Source of the DNA: an uncultured Thalassospira sp.
Lineage (GTDB): Bacteria > Pseudomonadota > Alphaproteobacteria > Rhodospirillales_A > Thalassospiraceae
DNA length: 21,450 nucleotides
Reading direction: 5' to 3'
Assembly: GCA_946885765.1 (NCBI GenBank)
Contig: CAMPHD010000012.1
Location: forward strand, 1 to 21,450
Shown: positions 1 to 6,194 of the stretch, one piece after another
Layout of the letters: each line of letters begins with the position of its first letter
Position numbering within the stretch: position 1 is the first letter of the stretch
Position numbers and translations under genes: made by a program
Notes under the pieces: model-generated
The model's input: the letters and a program-made list of their open reading frames with translations, nothing else
The model's database searches: none
Told to the model about the DNA's origin: nothing

Positions 1-129
1 AACCAGCCGAACCCGTGCGGGCACAACCCTTGACCCGATTCCGGGCATAAAGGCAAAGGCCGCCCCGACCCTGGCAAAGCTCATCAGGACCACATAGACA
101 TTAAGTGTCAGAAGATCATCGAGATTCAT
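1..129 (-). CDS. fliR: FliR, flagellar export gate protein (N-terminal 43 codons, cut by window edge)
   Basis: The visible 43 codons begin MNLDDLLTLNVYVVLMSFAR and continue with a hydrophobic segment ending in MPGIGSRVVPARVRL. This is the usual start of FliR, where a first membrane helix is followed by a conserved Pro-Gly/Arg stretch. FliR forms the inner-membrane export gate with FliP and FliQ. It lies 36 nt downstream of fliQ on the same strand, the normal fliQ-fliR order, and flhB would be expected next beyond the edge. The rest of the protein is not visible, so the identification rests on the N-terminus plus context. Confidence 0.85.
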   Translation of the reverse strand, partial: MNLDDLLTLNVYVVLMSFARVGAAFAFMPGIGSRVVPARVRLV

Positions 130-165
130 CTTCTTTCAGGATGTCCTGTTATTGGGTTTGTTTCG

Positions 166-435
166 CTAATTCGGCAGGCCAATAAAATGATCGACCATTC
201 GTCCCATGAATTCGGTCATTTCCGTCATCATGAACGGCAAAAGCACCAGCAGCGCGATAAAAATCACGAGGATTTTGGGTACAAAAGTCAGGGTCATTTC
301 CTGGATTTGGGTCAAAGCCTGAAACAGCGCGATAACCAAACCAACCCCCAATGCAATCAGCATCAAGGGCGTACTGACCTTCAGAAGAGTCCATACGGCA
401 TCATAGGCCACGTCCATGATTTCCGCTTGATCCAT
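166..435 (-). CDS. fliQ: FliQ, flagellar type III export gate protein
   Basis: This 89-residue protein has the normal FliQ length and two membrane helices, about residues 15-38 and 50-72. Between them is the family signature around ALFQALTQIQEMTLTFVPKI. FliQ packs around the FliP/FliR core of the export gate in the inner membrane inside the MS ring. An AGGAAG ribosome binding site lies just upstream of the chosen ATG. fliR follows 36 nt downstream. A strong intrinsic terminator sits between fliE and fliQ, so fliQ-fliR may depend on its own promoter or on readthrough; I could not pick out a convincing promoter in the 436-533 gap. Identification is secure. Confidence 0.97.
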   Translation of the reverse strand: MDQAEIMDVAYDAVWTLLKVSTPLMLIALGVGLVIALFQALTQIQEMTLTFVPKILVIFIALLVLLPFMMTEMTEFMGRMVDHFIGLPN

Positions 436-533
436 CTGGTCTTCCTGCCTCGTCTTCCGTCACGTTACATCATTCATACAGGATAAGACCGATGATGGGC
501 CATGATTTCCTGCAATTTCAATTCGGTCGCCGC

Positions 534-564
534 AAAAACAAAAAACCGCACGAATATCGTGCGG
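534..564 (-). terminator. Intrinsic terminator after fliE
   Basis: Read on the minus strand, there is a perfect 8-bp stem CCGCACGA/TCGTGCGG with a 3-nt loop (546-564). It is followed by an almost unbroken run of eleven T with one G (534-545). It lies 37 nt after the fliE stop and before fliQ, so it should end the flgBC-fliE transcript. Confidence 0.85.
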
Positions 565-601
565 CTTGTCCAAAACATCCATCTGACAATTCAATCAACC
601 G

Positions 602-928
602 TCAGATCGGCATGCTCAATACACTCTGATAGGCTTCAACGGCCTTGTCACGAACACTGACCACAGTACGAAGTGTTACTTCGGCAGCCGAAACAGCGGT
701 CACCACTTCATGCAGTTCCGCGTCACCAACGATGGCCTTCTGGGTCATCTGTTCGCTGTTCACCATGGTTGCACGGGCATCAATTGCCGCCCCCTTCACC
801 ATGTCGGCAAAACTTTCCCCCGGATTGACGGTCTGGCCGTTACCGCCAACACGCTCGGCCACGCTCGCGGTTTTACCGCTTGCAGCGTTACGGTAGGCAG
901 AAATGGCATCGTTGAAACTGGCAACCAT
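602..928 (-). CDS. fliE: FliE, MS-ring/rod junction protein
   Basis: This 108-residue protein has the FliE pattern: a variable N-terminus, then SFADMVKGAAIDARATMVNS and the conserved C-terminal block VVTAVSAAEVTLRTVVSVRDKAVEAYQSVLSMPI. FliE links the MS ring (FliF) to the proximal rod and is one of the first axial substrates exported. It is third in flgB-flgC-fliE, 47 nt after flgC, and is followed by a strong terminator. Length and C-terminal block match the family well. Confidence 0.96.
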   Translation of the reverse strand: MVASFNDAISAYRNAASGKTASVAERVGGNGQTVNPGESFADMVKGAAIDARATMVNSEQMTQKAIVGDAELHEVVTAVSAAEVTLRTVVSVRDKAVEAYQSVLSMPI

Positions 929-975
929 CGGTTCGTATCCTTAAAGCGGCCTTCGCAGACCTGATATTTTGTGAC

Positions 976-1383
976 TTACTGCAGAATATCAAGGGTCTTG
1001 AGCAGCATGCTGCGCGAAGACTGTATCACATTGAGGTTGGCTTCATAACTTCTCTGTGCTTCGCGCAAATCCATCATTTCGACCAGCGTTTCAACATTCG
1101 GGGTCTGAACATAGCCCTGATCGTTGGCAGCCGGATGGCTCGGTTCGTATTTCATACCAAAATCGGACTTGTCCGTCATGACTTTATTGACCTTGACCAG
1201 CTCGACGCCGATTTCGCGATCCATCACATTCTTGAAAGTCAGCAGCTTGCGGCGATACGGGTCCTGCCCCTGTGCGGTCGGAAGGCTGTCTGCGTTGGCA
1301 ACGTTTTCAGCCGCGATACGAAGTCGAGTACCCTGTGCGCGCATGCCGGCAGCGGAAATTTTAAAAGCTTTGTAAAGTTCCAT
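976..1383 (-). CDS. flgC: FlgC, proximal rod protein
   Basis: This 135-residue protein opens with the rod/hook family N-terminal helix (MELYKAFKISAAGMRAQGTRL, containing the IAAENVANADS motif at about residues 23-33). It closes with a conserved C-terminal helix (EMMDLREAQRSYEANLNVIQ). Both helices pair in the assembled rod. FlgC is a proximal rod subunit exported through the type III apparatus. It follows flgB by 24 nt. Length is typical of FlgC, and the short middle region excludes FlgF and FlgG. Confidence 0.96.
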   Translation of the reverse strand: MELYKAFKISAAGMRAQGTRLRIAAENVANADSLPTAQGQDPYRRKLLTFKNVMDREIGVELVKVNKVMTDKSDFGMKYEPSHPAANDQGYVQTPNVETLVEMMDLREAQRSYEANLNVIQSSRSMLLKTLDILQ

Positions 1384-1407
1384 GATCGCTTATTCCTTCA
1401 ACGCTGC

Positions 1408-1809
1408 TTATGCGCGGCCCAAAGCCGAAATCATCATTGACTTATGCTTGGCATAAAGTCGGGTCATGGTCTGATAATCGACCTGGTTTTCGTTCATCTT
1501 GACCATCTGCTCTTCAAGGATGACTGCGTTTTTGCCGGGCGCGACCTCATAGTTCTTGCGCACTTCCTCGTCCTTGAAGTTCTGCGGTTTGTGCAAACCC
1601 TGACTGTGCCCCGGTGCGGTCGCCTGCATCGCCAGAATGAACTGGCGGTCGCGACCGATGGTCTTCGGGTCGAATTCTTTAAGGTCGTTGGCGCGGTAAT
1701 TCGGCGTATCGGAGTTGGCAATATTCTGCGCGATGACTTCCTGACGCTGCGTCAGCCAGTCCATCTTTTCTTTCAGATTGGCGAACATGCCAAGTTTGCC
1801 GATATCCAT
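1408..1809 (-). CDS. flgB: FlgB, proximal rod protein
   Basis: This 133-residue protein has the FlgB N-terminus, including QEVIAQNIANSDTPNYRA at about residues 23-40. The C-terminal block NQVDYQTMTRLYAKHKSMMISAL is also typical. FlgB is the rod subunit nearest the MS ring. It is the first gene of flgB-flgC-fliE. A sigma-54-type promoter lies about 130 nt upstream (1941-1956), so the transcript should have a leader of about 120 nt. Confidence 0.96.
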   Translation of the reverse strand: MDIGKLGMFANLKEKMDWLTQRQEVIAQNIANSDTPNYRANDLKEFDPKTIGRDRQFILAMQATAPGHSQGLHKPQNFKDEEVRKNYEVAPGKNAVILEEQMVKMNENQVDYQTMTRLYAKHKSMMISALGRA

Positions 1810-1901
1810 TGCCTGCTCCTGTTATCGCGACCCCAGTATTGGGCGGGCCGGTAAAGTCGAAGTTAACGCCGTGCCCTGATCGGGACCGGGATCATCCCCA
1901 A

Positions 1902-1914
1902 GGCGATTTTTGCC
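1902..1914 (-). promoter_or_regulatory. Dyad GGCA-N5-CGCC in the flgB leader, candidate activator site
   Basis: On the minus strand the sequence reads GGCA AAAAT CGCC. This is one base from the perfect GGCA-N5-TGCC dyad found upstream of the flgF and flgH promoters in this window. It would lie about 16-28 nt downstream of the predicted flgB transcription start. Binding by a FlbD-type enhancer protein is inferred, not shown. Confidence 0.5.
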
Positions 1915-1940
1915 GCCCTGTTCGATCCTGAAAACTACTT

Positions 1941-1956
1941 TGCACTTGCCGTGCCA
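1941..1956 (-). promoter_or_regulatory. Sigma-54-type promoter of flgB-flgC-fliE
   Basis: The minus strand reads TGGCAC-GGCAA-GTGCA. The -24 element matches perfectly, and the GG and GC dinucleotides are correctly spaced (GG-N10-GC). The -12 element has one change from TTGCA. The predicted start is near 1930. Confidence 0.7.
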
Positions 1957-2090
1957 GAAGTCGGAAAAGCGTTAAATTACAATGCCGGACCGGGTTGCTA
2001 TCGGCGGCACTGGACCGCGACGAACAAAGCGGGCATATTGTGTCGCGTCTGGCGAATTTCTTTCGCCATCTATCGAAACCGGGACATTTC

Positions 2091-2369
2091 ATGCTCTATC
2101 TCACACGAAAAGTTGGCGACTCCGTTGTTATTGACGACAACATCGAAGTTACCGTCGTTGAGGTTCGCGGCAAAACCGTGAAGCTGGGCTTCACCTTTCC
2201 CGAAGATGTGCAAGTCCTGCGTCGCGAACTTTATGATCGCATTCAGGAAGAAAACCGTTCGGCTTCGGCCAGTGCGGATCTTGTGCGTCAGCTGGGCCAG
2301 GTGGCCAATGCGGTTGCCGACAATATGAAAATCGGTCCTGACGCCAACGAAGACGACGGTAAAGACTGA
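2091..2369 (+). CDS. csrA: CsrA, RNA-binding post-transcriptional regulator
   Basis: The start at 2091 gives a 92-residue protein beginning MLYLTRKVGDSVVIDD, the nearly invariant CsrA N-terminus. The upstream in-frame extension has no CsrA character and is rejected. The body follows the CsrA fold: beta strands to about residue 42, including VRGKTVKLGFTFPEDVQVLRREL, then a helix and a 30-residue acidic tail longer than in E. coli CsrA (61 residues). CsrA binds GGA-containing hairpins in mRNA leaders and in many bacteria controls flagellar gene translation. It heads the plus-strand group that ends in fliO-fliP. The ribosome binding site is weak (GGGA). Confidence 0.95.
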   Translation: MLYLTRKVGDSVVIDDNIEVTVVEVRGKTVKLGFTFPEDVQVLRRELYDRIQEENRSASASADLVRQLGQVANAVADNMKIGPDANEDDGKD

Positions 2370-2634
2370 TTTTCCGGTCACGCGATCTACCGGCATGGGC
2401 CGGGGATGCAAGACCACCGACATACGACAGGCAATATCGTCATCCTCCTGGCAGGTAGCCGGGATATTGACCTTCCCCATTCTCGGGCTTGTCTTTACCC
2501 GGTCCCGCGTCATCAACATTCTATCCCCTTACCGTGACTGCAACGATTTGTTGACCATCTTCTGGCTATGGTCGAGGCTTGCGAATGGCATACAAAGCCA
2601 CGCAAACTGCTGGGACCTGACGAGATGGACAAGA
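2370..2634 (+). other. 265-nt gap between csrA and the FlhB-like gene
   Basis: The downstream reading frame stays open back to 2395, but this upstream part lacks domain character and gives a Cys/Trp-rich, implausible peptide. I therefore treat it as non-coding. I see no hairpin with a T tract and no convincing -35/-10 pair. Confidence 0.4.
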
Positions 2635-3063
2635 ATGGCCGGTAACCGACCCAAGGTCGACATCACCGATCCGCGCGAAACCCGCACGGAAAATCTTGCC
2701 GCGCCCGGTTCCAGCGACCAGAAAGCCGTGGCACTAAGTTATGCCCATGGCCGTGATAACGCGCCAATATTAAGCGCGAAGGGCGAAGGCAGCGTTGCGG
2801 AACAAATCTTGCAACTCGCTTTTGCCAATGGGATCAAAGTCCGTAAAGACAGCGATCTTGCAGAAATTCTGATGGCTGTGGACGTCGACAGTGAAATTCC
2901 ACTCGAAGCGTTTGCCGCCGTCGCCGAGATTCTGAACTATATATACCGTATCAACCGGATTTACGGTGATCCGGCGAAGAAACAGCCGACAACATCAAAT
3001 ATCGATCAGGTGTCGGCAAACAATTTTGCAGATCGCAACCGGGAATATCCAAATGAGCCCTGA
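2635..3063 (+). CDS. Stand-alone FlhB C-terminal-domain protein (FlhX/YlqH-like)
   Basis: From ATG 2635 the product is 142 residues. Residues about 32-110 (KAVALSYAHGRDNAPILSAK... to ...AEILNYIYRIN) match the cytoplasmic C-terminal domain of the export switch protein FlhB. The membrane domain is absent, and the NPTH autocleavage motif is missing, leaving only the residues that would follow it. Small proteins of this kind (COG2257; FlhX in Helicobacter, YlqH in Bacillus) occur beside flagellar genes, and some can replace the cleaved FlhB fragment. The N-terminal 30 residues look disordered. Its stop overlaps the next gene start by 11 nt. A longer form from 2395 is possible in frame but unlikely. 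Confidence 0.8.
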   Translation: MAGNRPKVDITDPRETRTENLAAPGSSDQKAVALSYAHGRDNAPILSAKGEGSVAEQILQLAFANGIKVRKDSDLAEILMAVDVDSEIPLEAFAAVAEILNYIYRINRIYGDPAKKQPTTSNIDQVSANNFADRNREYPNEP

Positions 3064-3391
3064 ACAATTCAAACCCGATCAGTTCAAAAAAGATCTCAAG
3101 CGCGTTTTATCCCTGATCACGGCCAGCCAACGATTTGTCGATGACGGCAAAGTGGTTGAACTAAATACACTTGAAGCCAAGATTTCCGATCTGTGTGTGC
3201 AGGCACGCGCTATGAATGCCGAGCAGCGCCGCGAAGTTGCGCCGCTTCTGGCGGCCCTGACCGATGATCTGGCCCGCCTCGAAACCACAATGCACAAGGA
3301 ATATTCCGAACTGCAACGCCAGTTGCGCGGTCTTAGCAATAACGCACAGGCAACCAATGCCTATGCCCATGCAGCACGCACCACGCGCTAG
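3053..3391 (+). CDS. Small helical hypothetical protein, possible export chaperone
   Basis: The start at 3053 (MSPEQFKPDQF) gives 112 residues and overlaps the preceding gene by 11 nt, suggesting translational coupling. The product is nearly all helical and highly charged, with a long amphipathic stretch from about residue 10 to 95 and no signal peptide or membrane segment. I do not recognise a named family. Size, helical bundle character and position between an FlhB-like gene and fliO would suit a FliT/FlgN-like chaperone or an export-apparatus regulator, but no diagnostic motif supports this. Confidence 0.75.
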   Translation: MSPEQFKPDQFKKDLKRVLSLITASQRFVDDGKVVELNTLEAKISDLCVQARAMNAEQRREVAPLLAALTDDLARLETTMHKEYSELQRQLRGLSNNAQATNAYAHAARTTR

Positions 3392-3514
3392 GCAGGTCCT
3401 TGTTGAAAATCCCGATGGCGGCTTGCCTGTGCTGGCTGCACACGGTAAACAGGACGGGTTCGCCATGTTTAGGGGCGAACCAAATAACAGGTCCGTCGCG
3501 GGGAAGGTAACCTG

Positions 3515-3892
3515 ATGGAATTTAGCGCTTATTTCCGATTTGTTGCGGCCCTTGTCTTTGTACTGGGGATGATCGGGGTTTTAGCGCTGGTTGCGCGGCG
3601 TTTTATTCCCGGTGCGCGCAACATCAACCGCCGTAACAAGGAACGCCGACTTTCCATCGTCGAAGTCGTTCCTGTTGACACCAAAAGACGTCTGGTACTT
3701 TTCAAACGCGATGATACTGAACATCTGGTCCTGCTCGGGCCGTCCGGCGATTGCGTGATCGAGCGCAATATCGGCACCCATTTTTCCGAAGTTCTTGGCG
3801 ACGATATGCGCATTCACAGTCACGACAACCTGTCGGATGCATCGTCAATCGATACCGCCCCGACAAAGACCAACGGGAAACAACCCGCATGA
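3515..3892 (+). CDS. fliO: FliO, flagellar export apparatus assembly protein
   Basis: This 125-residue protein has one N-terminal membrane helix (about residues 8-27), a basic stretch (RRFIPGARNINRRNKERR), then the FliO-type cytoplasmic domain with LSIVEVVPVDTKRRLVLFKRDDTEHLVLLGPSGDCVIER. FliO helps FliP assemble into the export gate. A GGAAGG ribosome binding site sits 7 nt before the ATG. The stop overlaps the fliP start as ATGA, so translation is coupled. The final 25 residues are polar and probably disordered. The 123 nt upstream (3392-3514) hold no gene I can support. Confidence 0.9.
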   Translation: MEFSAYFRFVAALVFVLGMIGVLALVARRFIPGARNINRRNKERRLSIVEVVPVDTKRRLVLFKRDDTEHLVLLGPSGDCVIERNIGTHFSEVLGDDMRIHSHDNLSDASSIDTAPTKTNGKQPA

Positions 3893-4713
3893 CCATCGCG
3901 CCCATTTCGCATTCCCGACAGGATCAAGCCATACAGGCGCATCCGGCCCGCAGTGGCAACGTACCGCGCTGGCTGGTGTTGGCGGCAGTCTGGTCACTGG
4001 TGCCATTGATTGCCATCGGGTTTGGTGGCGATACTGTCCATGCCCAGACGTTCAATTTCGATCTTGGCGAAGGACCCGGCGTGACTTCATCGGGCCGGAT
4101 GATCCAGCTTATCGGCCTGATCACGGTCCTAAGCCTTGCCCCGGCCATCCTGATGATGGTGACATCCTTTACCCGTATCGTCGTCGTCCTCAGCCTTCTG
4201 CGCACGGCCATTGGCATTCAGCAATCGCCACCAAACCAGGTCATGGTCAGCCTGGCGCTGTTTCTGACTTTGTTTATCATGATGCCGACAATGGAGCGCG
4301 TCTGGGACGAGGGTCTCCAACCGATGATCAATGGCGATATCGACGAATTCGAAGGCATGGAAAGGTCTGTCCGGCCGGTTCATGATTTCATGATGACACA
4401 GGTGCGCGACCGCGATCTTGAACTGTTCGTCAATCTTGCCAATGTCGAGGTAACCGGCCCGGAAACCATTCCGCTGCGCGCATTGATCCCCGCCTTCATG
4501 ATCAGCGAATTACGCCGCGCATTTGAAATCGGCTTCCTGCTGTTTATTCCGTTCCTGATCATCGACATGGTGGTCGCCAGTATCCTGATGTCGATGGGTA
4601 TGATGATGTTGCCACCGGTCATCATCTCGTTGCCGTTCAAGCTGATCTTCTTTGTGATGGTCGACGGATGGTATCTGATATCGGGATCGCTGGTCGAAAG
4701 TTTCGGTGGTTAG
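3889..4713 (+). CDS. fliP: FliP, flagellar export gate protein
   Basis: ATG 3889 overlaps the fliO stop and gives 274 residues. The N-terminus has an unusually long polar leader (about 27 residues) before a signal-type hydrophobic segment ending near VHAQ, consistent with the cleaved signal peptide known for FliP. The conserved core follows: ILMMVTSFTRIVVVLSLLRTAIG, the periplasmic loop, LRALIPAFMISELRRAFEIGFLLFIPFLIIDMVVASILMSMGM, and a C-terminal helix. FliP forms the ring at the heart of the export gate. A bidirectional terminator follows. Confidence 0.97.
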   Translation: MTIAPISHSRQDQAIQAHPARSGNVPRWLVLAAVWSLVPLIAIGFGGDTVHAQTFNFDLGEGPGVTSSGRMIQLIGLITVLSLAPAILMMVTSFTRIVVVLSLLRTAIGIQQSPPNQVMVSLALFLTLFIMMPTMERVWDEGLQPMINGDIDEFEGMERSVRPVHDFMMTQVRDRDLELFVNLANVEVTGPETIPLRALIPAFMISELRRAFEIGFLLFIPFLIIDMVVASILMSMGMMMLPPVIISLPFKLIFFVMVDGWYLISGSLVESFGG

Positions 4714-4738
4714 CCATACCAACGGAAATTCCCAAAAC

Positions 4739-4770
4739 AAAAGCCGCCTTGCACAAGCAGGCGGCTTTTT
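4739..4770. terminator. Bidirectional intrinsic terminator between fliP and the Sel1 gene
   Basis: A GCCGCC/GGCGGC stem (4743-4748 with 4760-4765) is flanked by an A-rich run on the left and TTTTT on the right. It can stop plus-strand transcription after fliP and minus-strand transcription after the Sel1-repeat gene, which converge here. Confidence 0.85.
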
Positions 4771-4789
4771 GATTGTCAGAACGTCCGGT

Positions 4790-6109
4790 TCAGACCGACC
4801 GTTTACCCGTCTTGAAAACATTCTTTTCAAGCGGCTTCAGGCCGAAGCTGCCACGACGTGGTGCAGGATTATCCGCAACATAGCGATCTGCCTGCTGGCG
4901 TTCACGGTCATTCATGCGTGCCCGCACGGCTTCCATTTCACGATAGGCCTGGCTTCCGGCCGAGGGTGCTGACATCCGCAACCAGTAAAAAGCCATGATA
5001 TTGTCCTGATCGACACCACTACCGATGGCATAAAGCCGCCCCAGGGCAGCCTGCCCGTTGGCCGATCCCTTGCGCGCCGCCCGTTCATACCAGCTTGCTG
5101 AACGGACCATATCAACCGGCACGCCAAGGCCGTGTTCATACATCACCCCGATCAGGTGATATCCGCCCGGATGGCTGAGTTCCGCCAGATCCATGGCAAG
5201 ATCCAGTGCCGCGGCATAATCCGGTTCGCGATGCGCAACACCAAAGATCAGAATTTGCGTCATCTGGTATTTCGCAGAAATATCGCCCTGATCACACGCA
5301 TTCATCAACATCGTCCAGCCACGATTAAACAGCTTCAGGTCGGATGAATGACAGAAATACATCGCAAGATTGGCCTGGGCATAGGTATCGCCCTCGTTCG
5401 CGGCCATTTCAAACCAACTGATGCTCTCGGCGATATTGCGTTCTGCCCCCAAGCCAACACCAAGGGCATAGCCAAGAGCAGATGCCGCTTCGACACTGCC
5501 GGCACGGGCCGCGCGCAGATTATATTCAAACGATTTTGACGGGTCGCATTTTACACCGCGCCCTTCAAGGTAAAGATAGGCAAGAACACTGGCAGCCGAG
5601 GGGTCATTAGCCTCGCTCGCGCGGCGCAGATATTCCACCGCCATCTCGTCGTTCTGATCAACACCCCATCCATTGAGGTAACACACCCCAAGGTTATAAA
5701 GGGCGGCGATTGATCCGTTTTCGGATGCCTGTTCGAACCATTCGGCCGCAGTTTCCGAATTTTCCGGCACCCCAAGCCCCTTGGCATAAAGATAGCCGAG
5801 ATTGTTGGCCGAAATGCCTTCGCCGCCGAGTGCCTCTTCACGGAACCAATAGGCGGCTTCGCGGTACCACTGATCACCTTCGCCCTGATCCTCGGCAACA
5901 CCGATCCCCTTGGAACGCATGAAGCCATAACAGATGGCGGCAAAGGCGCGGCTTTGACGGTGAATCTGGTCAAGGATCTTGCGCGTGGCACCCTCGTCTC
6001 GTGGCATGCCAACGCCGCGGAAATGCCTGAGGGCAAGCGAAAGCTGCGCGAAGATGACACGCTCGACCTTCGCGTCATCGTAATAGACCATTTTAAGTGC
6101 ACGATCCAT
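4790..6109 (-). CDS. Sel1-repeat (TPR-like) cytoplasmic protein
   Basis: Starting at ATG 6109 (MDRALKMVYYDD) the product is 439 residues. A GGTGGAAG stretch lies 10 nt upstream, whereas the earlier in-frame ATG at 6178 has no ribosome binding site. Nearly the whole length is made of Sel1 repeats of about 36 residues, for example ANNLGYLYAKGLGVPEN and ALYNLGVCYLNGWGVDQN. The C-terminal 60 residues are basic and not repetitive. There is no signal peptide or membrane helix, so it should be cytoplasmic, unlike the periplasmic Sel1-repeat motor protein MotX of Vibrio. It is the last gene of the cheY-to-Sel1 unit. It is probably a protein-interaction scaffold; partner unknown. Confidence 0.88.
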   Translation of the reverse strand: MDRALKMVYYDDAKVERVIFAQLSLALRHFRGVGMPRDEGATRKILDQIHRQSRAFAAICYGFMRSKGIGVAEDQGEGDQWYREAAYWFREEALGGEGISANNLGYLYAKGLGVPENSETAAEWFEQASENGSIAALYNLGVCYLNGWGVDQNDEMAVEYLRRASEANDPSAASVLAYLYLEGRGVKCDPSKSFEYNLRAARAGSVEAASALGYALGVGLGAERNIAESISWFEMAANEGDTYAQANLAMYFCHSSDLKLFNRGWTMLMNACDQGDISAKYQMTQILIFGVAHREPDYAAALDLAMDLAELSHPGGYHLIGVMYEHGLGVPVDMVRSASWYERAARKGSANGQAALGRLYAIGSGVDQDNIMAFYWLRMSAPSAGSQAYREMEAVRARMNDRERQQADRYVADNPAPRRGSFGLKPLEKNVFKTGKRSV

Positions 6110-6194
6110 CACAGCACTGCTTCCACCAATAGAACAGGATTGAATTTTTACAGCCCAAAGGCGCACCAATCCAATCAAAACATAAATATGACTA

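Noticed and set aside
1995..2090. N-terminal extension of CsrA
   Set aside because: CsrA proteins begin at MLxLTRK; the extra 32 residues have no support.
2395..2634. N-terminal extension of the FlhB-like protein
   Set aside because: It is in frame, but the peptide is Cys/Trp-rich, unlike FlhB, and ends where a normal polar N-terminus begins.
3264..3515. Small plus-strand frame ending at TGATG with the fliO start
   Set aside because: The overlap with fliO is suggestive, but most of it lies inside the preceding gene in another frame, no ribosome binding site is visible and the sequence has no domain character.
6110..6178. Upstream start giving a 462-residue Sel1 protein
   Set aside because: No ribosome binding site precedes it, whereas the 6109 start has one; the extra residues do not form an export signal.
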